A DNA stretch of 64,000 nucleotides, from contig NZ_CP110011.1 in assembly GCF_025947345.1 (NCBI RefSeq), positions 1,116,001-1,180,000 of the forward strand, written 5' to 3'. Made by a program: the position numbers and the translations under genes. Positions 1 to 8,252 of this stretch are shown here, one piece after another. The DNA comes from Flavobacterium sp. N502536 (GTDB taxonomy: Bacteria > Bacteroidota > Bacteroidia > Flavobacteriales > Flavobacteriaceae). Every line of letters begins with the position of its first letter. Position 1 is the first letter of the stretch. The notes under the pieces are model-generated. The model searched no databases. It saw only the letters and a list, made by a program, of their open reading frames with translations, and was not told the DNA's origin.

Positions 1-443
1 ACGGTCAGCCAGCATACGGAGCTGACGTAGCCAATTCAACATTATGGAAAGTGCAACAAACTTACACGGCACTTTGTCCTTTAAATGATGCTTCTCAGTT
101 CAATGGAAACTATAAAGTTACCGCTGATACATGGCAGGATTATGGAATTGGAGATATTGTTCCTGTAGTTTACAATGCAGCAAATGGTAAATATGTATTC
201 CGAATTTTGAATACAGCTAACCCATATTTGATTAACGGAAGTACTTCTTATATTATTGGTACTATCAACCCGGCTACAAATGCGGTTACCGTTACAAGTA
301 ATGAGCAATGGAATTACGGACCTGGACAGGTTTACACTGTTACAGGAACTGGTAACGTTAGTTCATGTACCGGAGACATTAACTTAAAAATTAGTTTTAG
401 CGGATCGTCTGACTATACATTCAATTTAGTTAAAGCTCCTTAA
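1..443 (+). CDS. C-terminal part of an unknown, probably exported protein (5' end outside window)
   Basis: The reading frame is open from the first bases (frame beginning at base 3) to the TAA at 441-443, so the gene starts upstream of the window; the GTG at 51 is only an internal codon. The visible ~146 residues are rich in Asn, Thr, Gly and Tyr and alternate in a beta-strand pattern, with two Cys (in TALCPLND and SSCTGD). This is typical of surface or periplasmic beta-sandwich domains of Bacteroidota lipoproteins. No catalytic motif is seen and I cannot assign a family. It is followed directly by a strong terminator. Confidence 0.7.
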   Translation, partial: GQPAYGADVANSTLWKVQQTYTALCPLNDASQFNGNYKVTADTWQDYGIGDIVPVVYNAANGKYVFRILNTANPYLINGSTSYIIGTINPATNAVTVTSNEQWNYGPGQVYTVTGTGNVSSCTGDINLKISFSGSSDYTFNLVKAP

Positions 444-464
444 TCAAAATAAATTTTATATTGA

Positions 465-497
465 AACCACTCTGTTCACTCAGAGTGGTTTTTTTTT
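465..497 (+). terminator. Rho-independent terminator
   Basis: A perfect 10-bp stem (AACCACTCTG / CAGAGTGGTT) with a 6-base loop is followed by a run of T. It ends the transcript of the partial gene before it. Confidence 0.9.
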
Positions 498-513
498 ATA
501 CCAACAATATACC

Positions 514-521
514 TATATTTG
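514..521 (+). promoter_or_regulatory. Bacteroidota -7 box upstream of rlmB
   Basis: TATATTTG fits the TAnnTTTG consensus of the primary sigma factor of Bacteroidota. It ends only 4 bases before the rlmB ATG at 526, so the transcript would have almost no leader. No clear -33 TTG is seen. Confidence 0.5.
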
Positions 522-525
522 TCCC

Positions 526-1259
526 ATGGAAAAAGAACATCAAATATTTGGAATTAGAGCCATTATAGAAGCCATTCAGGCAGGAAAAGAAGTTGATAAA
601 GTATTTATTCAAAAAGAAATTTCCGGAGAATTAATGAAAGATTTAATGAAGGTGATGAAACGCGCTAACATTAATTTCTCGTATGTTCCTGTAGAAAAAC
701 TCAATCGCTTAACGCCAAACAATCATCAGGGAGCGGTAGCAACCATCTCCCCTATTGGTTTTATAGAATTAGAACATTTGGTTGAATCAACAATCGAATC
801 GGGATCAAAACCTTTATTTTTAATACTAGATCAGATTTCAGACGCAAGAAATTTTGGTGCAATTATCAGAACTGCTGAATGTACCGGCGTAAACGGAATC
901 ATTGTACAAAAAGCAGGTTCGGCCCCGTAAACGGAGACACTGTTAAAACTTCGGCAGGAGCGGTATTTAATGTTCCGATTTGTAAAGTCGAACATATCAA
1001 AGATGCGATTTTTTATCTTCAGGGATCGGGAATCAAAACCGTGGCGGCAACTGAAAAAACAGATCAGAATATATACGACATTACACTAAACGAACCTGTA
1101 GCCATCATCATGGGATCTGAAGACAGAGGTATAAATCCTTCTGTACTTAAAATTGTAGATGAAAAAGCAAAATTACCGATGTTTGGATCAATTGGATCTT
1201 TAAATGTTTCTGTAGCTTGTGGTGCTTTTCTATATGAGGCTGTTCGCCAAAGAAGCTAA
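526..1259 (+). pseudogene. rlmB: 23S rRNA (guanosine-2'-O-)-methyltransferase RlmB, single-base frameshift
   Basis: The gene codes for a SpoU/TrmH-family 2'-O-methyltransferase that methylates a guanosine in the 23S rRNA peptidyl-transferase region. The N-terminal part (526-930) has the substrate-binding domain and the start of the SPOUT knot (LDQISDARNFGAIIRTAE). The second part, in the next frame, has the SAM-binding motifs (IMGSEDRGI and SIGSLNVSVA). The frame breaks near 921-930, where GGCCCCGTAA gives a stop. One extra G after the four C would read A-P-V-N-G-D and restore 244 residues, the normal family length. It is therefore a one-base deletion: either a sequencing error or a recent lesion. 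The segment 879-1259 is not an independent gene. Confidence 0.9.
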
Positions 1260-1329
1260 ATAATACAAAGAATTGGGAATTACAAGACAAATTAATGTCT
1301 TCAAAAAATACTCATAACTTATTCTTTCT

Positions 1330-1381
1330 AAAAACCTGTAGCTTAATTGCAGTACTGTTAACTACAACCTTAAGCTACGGG
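1330..1381 (-). terminator. Terminator-like hairpin after the rhomboid gene
   Basis: A 12-bp stem with one G-T pair (1335-1346 with 1370-1381) and a 23-base loop is followed on the minus strand by TTTTTAG. It lies 25 bases beyond the rhomboid stop. It could also slow transcription coming from rlmB on the other strand. Confidence 0.6.
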
Positions 1382-1406
1382 TAAAATAAACATACTAAGC
1401 CAAAGA

Positions 1407-2171
1407 TTACCTATCCTCCTTTGTCTCAGAATTAGTCAAAATATAATTAACCGGAACATCTGAATTAAAATAAGTCATTAATTCCTCCGGTTCTTCTTCT
1501 ACGATCTCTGTATTTACGAAATTTCCATTTTCATCAAAATGTTTCATAAAGGGATCTTCTTCAGGATTAAAACCCGGTTTCTGCCATTCATACACAATAG
1601 GTTTTGCGTACTCCGGAGTTTTATAAATTAAAGACATAGCAAATCCTGTAATAAAACCTGCCAAATGTCCTTCCCAGGAAATGGTTTTATCTACCTCCGG
1701 AAACACGTACCAAATCATTCCGCCATAAAGCAAAATAACAGATAACGAAAGCGCGACCAATCGATAATACCCTGTTTGAATTCCTTTAAAGAAAATAAAA
1801 CTGACCAAAACATAAATCAATCCGCTCGCCCCAATATGAAAATTTTCACGGCCGATAATCCACGTTATCAATCCCGAAAATAAAATACCATAGGCAACAA
1901 CTGCAAAGGATTGTTTGGGATAAAAAAACTGTAATGCTGCTAATAATACCAGCAGCGGAATAGAGTTGTTGTATAAATGACTTAAATTTTCATGAATAAA
2001 AGGACTGAACAAGACACCTTGCAGACCTAAAAAATCCCTGGGATAAACACCATATTGATAAAAATCAAAGTCAAAGCGGATCTGCACCCAGTACACAATC
2101 CACAAAAAAAGAACAAAAAAAACCGGAAGTCCTATAACTGAAGTCGTAAATTTAAAGTGGTTGTCGTTCAT
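1407..2171 (-). CDS. Rhomboid-family intramembrane serine protease
   Basis: This is a 254-residue polytopic membrane protein. It has the rhomboid signature in order: a HENLSHLYNNS segment (His and Asn of the oxyanion region, about residue 60-70), the catalytic GASG motif, and a later WEGHLAGFITG segment with the catalytic His. These three place the Ser-His dyad within the membrane, where such enzymes cut substrate transmembrane helices. A hydrophilic acidic tail of about 60 residues follows the last helix and would lie in the cytoplasm. The natural substrate cannot be told from context; the neighbours rlmB and rarA are unrelated. Confidence 0.9.
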   Translation of the reverse strand: MNDNHFKFTTSVIGLPVFFVLFLWIVYWVQIRFDFDFYQYGVYPRDFLGLQGVLFSPFIHENLSHLYNNSIPLLVLLAALQFFYPKQSFAVVAYGILFSGLITWIIGRENFHIGASGLIYVLVSFIFFKGIQTGYYRLVALSLSVILLYGGMIWYVFPEVDKTISWEGHLAGFITGFAMSLIYKTPEYAKPIVYEWQKPGFNPEEDPFMKHFDENGNFVNTEIVEEEPEELMTYFNSDVPVNYILTNSETKEDR

Positions 2172-2278
2172 AATTTTTCAGGTAATTTTAAATAATGACA
2201 TCAAAAAACTATCCAATTACAATTTACTGATAATTTGTCAGCTAACAAGAACTTTCTTAAATGTCATTTTAGCCCTGA

Positions 2279-2345
2279 TGGGAGCGGCATCCTTTTGTGT
2301 CTGCCGTGGCGGACGCAAAAGATACAGCGGACAGCAGGAATAGCT
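2279..2345. repeat. Imperfect extragenic palindrome
   Basis: Between the divergent rhomboid gene and rarA, the stretch contains TTTTGTGTCTGCC and GGCGGACGCAAAA arranged head to head, flanked by AGCGGCATCC and ATACAGCGGA. The GC content is clearly higher than the surroundings and no credible gene lies here. From memory, similar elements occur between genes in Flavobacterium genomes; only one copy is in this window. Confidence 0.5.
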
Positions 2346-2389
2346 TCTAAAAACTATAAAATTAAAACTGAAAATAGTAATTTTACAAA

Positions 2390-3666
2390 ATGGAAGCACC
2401 TTTAGCCGAGCGTATTCGCCCACAACATTTAGAAGATTACATCAGTCAGAGTCATTTGGTTGGACCAAATGGATCCTTAACACAGCAAATTTCGAAAGGA
2501 ATTATTCCGTCATTGATCTTCTGGGGCCTCCGGGCACTGGTAAAACTACTTTGGCGCAAATCATTGCACAGGAATCCAAACGTCCTTTTTATATACTGAG
2601 TGCCATCAATTCGGGTGTAAAAGACATTCGTGATGTGATCGAAAAAGCCAAACAAAGCGGCGGATTGTTTACGGCTAAAAACCCTATTTTGTTTATTGAC
2701 GAGATCCATCGTTTCAGTAAGTCACAGCAAGATTCACTTTTAGCTGCTGTTGAAAAAGGCTGGATTACATTGGTTGGTGCGACGACAGAGAACCCAAGTT
2801 TTGAAGTCATTCCTGCATTATTGTCACGTTGCCAGGTCTACATACTCAATGCTTTCACAAAAGCCGATTTAGAAGCCCTGCTGCACCGCGCCATGAAAAC
2901 GGATACTTACTTGGCTTCTAAAAACATTACCTTAAAAGAAACCGAGGCGCTGCTAAGGCTTTCGGGAGGAGACGGACGAAAATTGCTGAATATTTTTGAG
3001 CTGGTCATTAATGCTTCAGCTGGTGATGAAATTATTATTACCAACGATCGGGTTTTCGAATTAGTGCAACAAAATACGGTATTGTATGACAAAAGCGGAG
3101 AACAGCATTACGATATTGTTTCGGCCTTTATAAAATCGATTCGCGGCAGTGATCCCAATGGCGCTGTTTATTGGCTCGCCAGAATGATTGAAGGTGGCGA
3201 AGATGTGAAATTTATTGCCCGAAGAATGTTGATTCTCTCCAGCGAAGATATTGGCAATGCAAATCCGACTGCCTTTATTATGGCCAACAATACTTTTCAG
3301 GCGGTCACTACAATTGGATATCCGGAAAGCAGAATCATACTGAGCCAATGTGCCATTTATCTGGCTACTTCTCCTAAAAGTAATGCCTCGTACATGGCCA
3401 TCGGCAACGCACAGCAATTGGTAAAACAAACCGGTGATTTGCCCGTTCCTATTCATTTAAGGAATGCGCCAACCAAACTTATGAAAGAACTTGGTTATGG
3501 CGATGATTATAAATATTCGCACGACTATGCCAATAATTTTGCCGAGCAGGAATTTTTACCCGATGCCATAAAAGAAACGGTTCTTTACAATCCGGGGCAC
3601 AATTCAAGAGAGAACAGCAACCGCGAATTTTTAAAGAACCGTTGGAAAGATAAATACGGCTATTAA
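2390..3666 (+). pseudogene. rarA: Replication-associated recombination protein A (RarA/MgsA AAA+ ATPase), single-base frameshift
   Basis: RarA is a clamp-loader-like AAA+ ATPase that acts at stalled replication forks. The first frame (from 2390) gives the N-terminal MEAPLAERIRP segment and runs into LIFWG. The second frame contains the rest: after the Walker A region, Walker B (ILFIDEIHRF), sensor 1 (GATTENPSFEV), and the C-terminal tetramerisation domain ending in FLKNRWKDKYGY. The break is in the G run at 2523-2526. One more G would read W-G-P-P-G-T-G-K-T-T-L, an intact Walker A, and give 425 residues, the usual length. As given, the sequence would make no ATP-binding loop in either product. 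This is more likely an assembly error than a true null allele, but that is an inference. Confidence 0.92.
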
Positions 3667-3680
3667 AACCGTTTCTTATT

Positions 3681-4427
3681 TTAGAATTTTACTGAAACTT
3701 TTTCAGAAACTAACTGATCGTTTCTATAGTATTCAAAAAACCATTGATTGTCTTTTGCATTCAAAGATCCCTGGATACCATCCTTAATAGCAATAAAAGA
3801 ATCAGGGCGTGATGTTTTTAACAACTTCATCACCACTTTTGGCGTTTTATCAATTAACTGATAACCATTTTCTGTTGGCTGAGCATATAATAAATTAGGA
3901 TCTTTAATATCGGCTACCGGAGTTGCTTCGGCAACTTTCGCCGCAACAGTTGATGCTGTTAACGGAGTAGCTGCAACTGAGGTTTTTACCGTATTGGCGC
4001 TTTTACCGTTGTATTTGTAACGCAAAGCAGTAACCGAAACAAAAGCAAGATCCAGACATTCTCTATAAGCCACTTCATACTCCTTTTCTTTACTTTTTCC
4101 TATTGCTGATGTGAAAATTACTTTACCATAACAATCTTTAAATTCCACATAAAGCTTAGTGATTAAAAAACCACTTTCTTTCTTAACATCAGCATACAAA
4201 AGATCACAACGATCACCAAAACCTTCCGGAAGTATCTCGTTGGCATAAAAAGCCTGAAAACCCGCTTTGTTTAAATTAGCTTTTGTCATTGTTGACGTTC
4301 TGTATTGGTTTTCTGTTTTAAGAAAATCATATTTTAACGGTACAATAACAGCTTTGTAATCATTAACCGATTGCGAAAACCCGATAATTGATGTAAGGAA
4401 TGCGAGCAACAAAAATTTTATTCTCAT
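3681..4427 (-). CDS. Exported protein of unknown function
   Basis: The 248 residues begin with a clear signal peptide (MRIKFLLLAFLTSIIGFSQS) and a predicted cut after FSQ or QS. The mature part has one segment about residues 25-130 with charged, strand-like sequence, an Ala/Thr/Val-rich linker (about 150-175), and a C-terminal part (about 180-248) with alternating strands ending in SEKVSVKF. No catalytic motif is seen and I do not recognise the family. It lies 2 bases downstream of the HAD gene and 5120-5857, so the three probably form one transcript. It is convergent with rarA. Confidence 0.75.
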   Translation of the reverse strand: MRIKFLLLAFLTSIIGFSQSVNDYKAVIVPLKYDFLKTENQYRTSTMTKANLNKAGFQAFYANEILPEGFGDRCDLLYADVKKESGFLITKLYVEFKDCYGKVIFTSAIGKSKEKEYEVAYRECLDLAFVSVTALRYKYNGKSANTVKTSVAATPLTASTVAAKVAEATPVADIKDPNLLYAQPTENGYQLIDKTPKVVMKLLKTSRPDSFIAIKDGIQGSLNAKDNQWFFEYYRNDQLVSEKVSVKF

Positions 4428-4429
4428 AA

Positions 4430-5116
4430 TTATAAATATTTTTTAAGTTCTAATAAATGGTTTACTTGTTTGATATTTTGCGGAGCTTCAATTCTTTTTT
4501 CATTAAAAAAAATAGCGTCCAGACCAGCATTTAATGCTCCATTGACATCGGCATCCAGACAATCACCGATCATAACGCTACTTTCTTTCGAAGCTTTTGC
4601 AATGTTTATCGCATAATCAAAGATAATACTATTTGGTTTTTTAACACCTGCCAGTTCAGAATTTGTTATGGTTTCAAAATAACCCGAAAGTGCCGCATTA
4701 TTAATTTTCTTATCCTGAACATTTGCAAAACCGTTGGTGATAATGTGCAGTCTGTATTTTGGTTTCAGATACTCTAAAACTTCAATCGCTCCTTCGAAAA
4801 GGTGATTGTTATCGGTTAAAAACTCAATATAATCATTGGCAATTTCATTGATGCTTTCATCTGAAATGACATAATTTAAAGCATCAAAAGAAAACTTCAA
4901 TCTATTGTAACGCAGCTCCAGATGTGTTATTTTATCGTTTTGATACAATTTCCAGCATTGCTGATTGATCGGAGCATACTTTTCAATAAAATCCTGTGTT
5001 TGAATTTCGGGATATTTACTTTTAAAAATTCGATCAAAAGCCATTTCTGAGTTCTTGTCAAAATCCCAAAGTGTGTGGTCTAAGTCAAAAAAGACATCGG
5101 TAATAGTGGTATTCAT
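4430..5116 (-). CDS. YjjG-family HAD phosphatase (noncanonical pyrimidine nucleotidase)
   Basis: The 228-residue protein shows all HAD motifs: motif I FFDLDHTLW near the N-terminus with the nucleophile Asp, motif II IITNGF (about 130), the motif III Lys in GVKKPNSIIF and motif IV IGDCLDADVNGA. The helical cap after motif I and the length fit the YjjG type. These dephosphorylate nucleoside monophosphates, including damaged or non-canonical pyrimidine ones, and so clean the nucleotide pool. The gene starts 4 bases after the radC stop and is followed directly by the exported unknown, which implies co-transcription. The exact substrate is inferred from the subfamily only. Confidence 0.85.
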   Translation of the reverse strand: MNTTITDVFFDLDHTLWDFDKNSEMAFDRIFKSKYPEIQTQDFIEKYAPINQQCWKLYQNDKITHLELRYNRLKFSFDALNYVISDESINEIANDYIEFLTDNNHLFEGAIEVLEYLKPKYRLHIITNGFANVQDKKINNAALSGYFETITNSELAGVKKPNSIIFDYAINIAKASKESSVMIGDCLDADVNGALNAGLDAIFFNEKRIEAPQNIKQVNHLLELKKYL

Positions 5117-5119
5117 AAT

Positions 5120-5857
5120 TTATAAAATTCCTTGATCTACAAAACTATAATATTTTGTTTCAGTTATAATCAAATGATCCAAAACTTTAACATCTAAGCT
5201 GTCACCGGCTAACTTTATTTTTTTTGTAAGCATTTTGTCTGCCTCACTGGGCTGCAAACTTCCCGATGGATGATTGTGACACAAAATCAAACCGGTAGCC
5301 CCGATTTCAAGCGCTAATTTAAAAACAATACGCACATCGACAGTGGCCCCGGTAATTCCACCTTTACTTAACTGGGATTTAGAAATTACTTTATTCGAAT
5401 TATTCAGAAAAAGCACCCAAAATTCTTCGTGTGGCAATTCTCCGATTAGGGGCTGCATAATATCAAAAACCGTTTTGCTGGAAGTGATTTTAGCAAACTC
5501 AGCTACATCCTCCGATCTTCGACGGCGCCCTAACTCCAGAGCAGCAATAATTGCAATAGCCTTAGCCTCTCCTATTCCTTTGTATTTTAACAACTGCGTA
5601 ATTGATAGTTTGCCTAAAGCATTGAGATTATCAACACTCAATAGAATCTTTCGACTCAGATGTACTGCCGATTCATTTCGACTACCTGAGCGAATTAACA
5701 GTGCAATTAATTCGGCATCACTCAAGGCTTCTTTACCTTTAAGGATCAACTTCTCGCGAGGACGATCTTCTTCAGACCAATCTCTTATAGAAAAATAAGT
5801 TGCCAAAAAATCCGGGGTTTCACTTGTTGTTTTTACAACTTTTAAACTTGCTCTCAT
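5120..5857 (-). CDS. radC: RadC-family JAB/MPN domain protein (UPF0758)
   Basis: The 245 residues have an N-terminal helix-hairpin-helix-like region (ALSDAELIALLIRSGS, then LLKYKGIGEAKA at about 90-100) and a C-terminal JAMM metallopeptidase fold with the motif LCHNHPSGSLQPSEAD (His-x-His ... Asp). The length matches the family. Although named for DNA repair, the biochemical role of RadC proteins is unproven. It heads the small minus-strand group 5857-3681. The ATG at 5857 gives the RPREK segment at the expected distance; the leading ~15 residues are less conserved, so a later start is possible. Confidence 0.88.
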   Translation of the reverse strand: MRASLKVVKTTSETPDFLATYFSIRDWSEEDRPREKLILKGKEALSDAELIALLIRSGSRNESAVHLSRKILLSVDNLNALGKLSITQLLKYKGIGEAKAIAIIAALELGRRRRSEDVAEFAKITSSKTVFDIMQPLIGELPHEEFWVLFLNNSNKVISKSQLSKGGITGATVDVRIVFKLALEIGATGLILCHNHPSGSLQPSEADKMLTKKIKLAGDSLDVKVLDHLIITETKYYSFVDQGIL

Positions 5858-5980
5858 TTTACAATACTCTTAGAAGTTAATATCTAAAAATAAGAAAAAT
5901 CTTTCAATAAAAACAATATTAATCTCAAATTAATTATTTCAACTATATAATAGCCCATCAAAATGTCTTACCTTAACTAC

Positions 5981-6610
5981 ATGAAAATAATAAGTGCTTT
6001 TCCCCTCTTCTTTCTTCTACTCTCCTGTAATCAAAAAGAGGGTAAAACTGCTGTTGCAGAAAGCTTACCATTAGGTACTGCAAAAACTTTCCCCGAAAAA
6101 TTATCTAATGCGGCATTACTAATTATTGATCCCTCCATAGATTACGACCCTGCTTACTTTTCAATAACTTATCCTAATGGGGATATCCCTTCAAACAAAG
6201 GAGTCTGCACTGATGTTGTAATTCGATCTTATCGAAAATTAAATATTGACTTACAGAAAGAAGTGCATGAAGATATGGCTGCCAATTTCTCTGTTTATCC
6301 GTCTTTACAAAAATGGGGACTGACTTCTACCGACACTAATATAGACCATCGCAGAGTTCCTAATTTGTCCGTCTTCTTTGAAAGAAAAGGAAAAAAACTT
6401 CCTGTAACTCAAAATGCAAATGATTATAAAACAGGCGAAATTGTTACCTGGCTAATTAATAACAAACTGGACCATATTGGAATTGTCACATCCAAAAAAT
6501 CAGCAGACGGCAAACGAAACTTAATTGTACATAACATTGGCAGCGGACAAGTTCTTGAGGACTGTCTGTTTCAGTATAAAATTACCGGACATTATACCTA
6601 TTGGAAATAA
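5981..6610 (+). CDS. DUF1287 lipoprotein
   Basis: The start at 5981 is preferred over the in-frame ATG at 5963, because it puts the signal peptide (MKIISAFPLFFLLLSC) right at the N-terminus with a lipobox LLSC and +1 Cys; the product is about 209 residues. The body matches DUF1287: IDYDPAYFSI, GVCTDVVIRSYR with a conserved Cys, NIDHRRVPNL, the GEIVTWL segment and DHIGIV with a conserved His, then HNIG. The Cys/His pairing resembles NlpC/P60-like folds, but no activity has been shown, to my knowledge. It is a probable outer-membrane or periplasmic lipoprotein. It is convergent with mpl. Confidence 0.85.
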   Translation: MKIISAFPLFFLLLSCNQKEGKTAVAESLPLGTAKTFPEKLSNAALLIIDPSIDYDPAYFSITYPNGDIPSNKGVCTDVVIRSYRKLNIDLQKEVHEDMAANFSVYPSLQKWGLTSTDTNIDHRRVPNLSVFFERKGKKLPVTQNANDYKTGEIVTWLINNKLDHIGIVTSKKSADGKRNLIVHNIGSGQVLEDCLFQYKITGHYTYWK

Positions 6611-6627
6611 ACATACGTAAAAGTTCT

Positions 6628-6662
6628 AAAAAAAAATGCCAACTGCAAAACTGCAATTGGCA
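6628..6662 (-). terminator. Terminator of mpl
   Basis: An 11-bp stem with one G-T pair (6637-6647 with 6652-6662) is followed on the minus strand by nine T (complement of 6628-6636). It lies between the convergent DUF1287 and mpl genes. Confidence 0.85.
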
Positions 6663-6684
6663 CATTATCTAATTTTCAAATTGA

Positions 6685-8040
6685 CTAATTAATCAACTCT
6701 TTTACATCATCAAAATTCAACCCTCCGTAGTTTCCGGAACTCATCAGTAATAATGCCGAATTTTCAAGATTCAAATTGAACAGGTATTCTTTGAACTCAG
6801 CAGGATTTGTGTAAATAATTAAATCTTCGCGATTAAAAGAACTTGCAATTTGCTCATAAGTTACTTCTTCCAATTGTTTAATTTTTACGGCATCCGGCGA
6901 ATAGAATACCACTGCGACATCTGCATACTCAAGGGCTCCTTCGTATTCTTTTAGAAAGGCTGCATTTAAACTGCTATAGGTATGCAATTCCAGACAAGCT
7001 ATTAAAGTTCTGTTCGGATATTGCTCTTTTACGGCTTTTGTCGTTGCAGCTACTTTACTTGGAGAGTGTGCAAAATCTTTATACGCTACTTTCCCTTTTC
7101 CTTCCGCAATTTTTTCCAATCGTTTTGAAGCTCCTTTAAAACTGGCAATTGCTTCATAGAAGTCTGCTTCATCAACGCCCATATTCTGGCAAATCCATTT
7201 GGCTCCGGCCAGATTGTTTAGATTATGCGCCCCAAAAACTTCAATTGGCATATCGCCTTCAGGAGTTTCTAATAAAGTTACTCCATCACTTACGGTATAC
7301 TTGGGAGTGGAATAGGCTAATTTTCGAATTGGGTTTGTAGCGGCTTCTGCAACACGTTTTACTTCCGGATCATTTTCGTTGTACACCAAAATACCTCCAT
7401 TAGTAATTTTCCCGATAAAAATTTCGAATTGCTCAACATAGTTCTCATATGTTGGAAACACATTGATATGATCCCAGGCAATTCCGGAAATCAAAGCAAT
7501 ATTGGGTTGGTACAAATGAAATTTAGGACGTCTGTCTATTGGAGAAGACAGATACTCATCCCCTTCCAAAACCATAAAATCATTCTCTTCGGTAAGATGC
7601 ACCATCGTATCAAAACCTTCTAACTGCGCTCCAACCATATAATCTACTTCGATATTATGATAATGCATTACGTGCAAAATCATCGAAGTTATTGTAGTTT
7701 TTCCATGAGAACCTCCTATTACCACACGGGTTTTATTCTTAGACTGCTCGTACAAAAATTCCGGATAAGAATAAATTTTCAAACCTAATTCCTGCGCTTT
7801 TAGCAACTCCGGATTATCTGCTTTTGCATGCATTCCGAGGATTATGGCATCAATATCGGCAGTGATTTTTTCAGGAAACCAACCCAGTTCAGCCGGTAAG
7901 ATTCCCTTTTTTTCCAATCTTGATTTTGAAGGTTCAAAAATAGCATCATCACTTCCTGTAACCTGATATCCTTTATTGTGCAATGCAAGTGCTAAATTGT
8001 GCATGGCGCTTCCGCCTATGGCGATGAAATGTGTTTTCAT
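6685..8040 (-). CDS. mpl: UDP-N-acetylmuramate:L-alanyl-gamma-D-glutamyl-meso-diaminopimelate ligase (murein peptide ligase)
   Basis: The 451-residue Mur ligase has the N-terminal Rossmann domain (HFIAIGGSAMHNLA, GSDD), the ATP-binding GGSHGKTTITSM at about residue 109-119, the central-domain segment EGDEYLSSP with SGIAWDHINVFPTY, and the C-terminal domain with DFAHSPSKVAAT. The GGSAMHNLA start and the DFAHSP motif separate Mpl from MurC. It ties recycled tripeptide to UDP-MurNAc in the cytoplasm. It is transcribed alone, divergent from the alpha-2-macroglobulin gene. Confidence 0.88.
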   Translation of the reverse strand: MKTHFIAIGGSAMHNLALALHNKGYQVTGSDDAIFEPSKSRLEKKGILPAELGWFPEKITADIDAIILGMHAKADNPELLKAQELGLKIYSYPEFLYEQSKNKTRVVIGGSHGKTTITSMILHVMHYHNIEVDYMVGAQLEGFDTMVHLTEENDFMVLEGDEYLSSPIDRRPKFHLYQPNIALISGIAWDHINVFPTYENYVEQFEIFIGKITNGGILVYNENDPEVKRVAEAATNPIRKLAYSTPKYTVSDGVTLLETPEGDMPIEVFGAHNLNNLAGAKWICQNMGVDEADFYEAIASFKGASKRLEKIAEGKGKVAYKDFAHSPSKVAATTKAVKEQYPNRTLIACLELHTYSSLNAAFLKEYEGALEYADVAVVFYSPDAVKIKQLEEVTYEQIASSFNREDLIIYTNPAEFKEYLFNLNLENSALLLMSSGNYGGLNFDDVKELIN

Positions 8041-8252
8041 TGAATACGTTAAATCGTTTGTTTGTTGAACCGTTTATTCGATAAAACGAAAATAGAATTC
8101 AACGCTTAAATCGGTTAATTATTTTTCAAAAATAAGGAATTATAAAATGTCTCATTTGCTTTTAGGGATAAATTAGTAATTTGTACAAAATTTATTTGAG
8201 TACTCTCCCAACCTTTAGTGAAAAATAACACTCTCTATATTAAAACTAACTT

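Noticed and set aside
879..1259. Separate methyltransferase gene starting at 879
   Set aside because: Its first residues are a frameshifted reading of RlmB and only the later part is RlmB-like; it is the second half of the broken rlmB.
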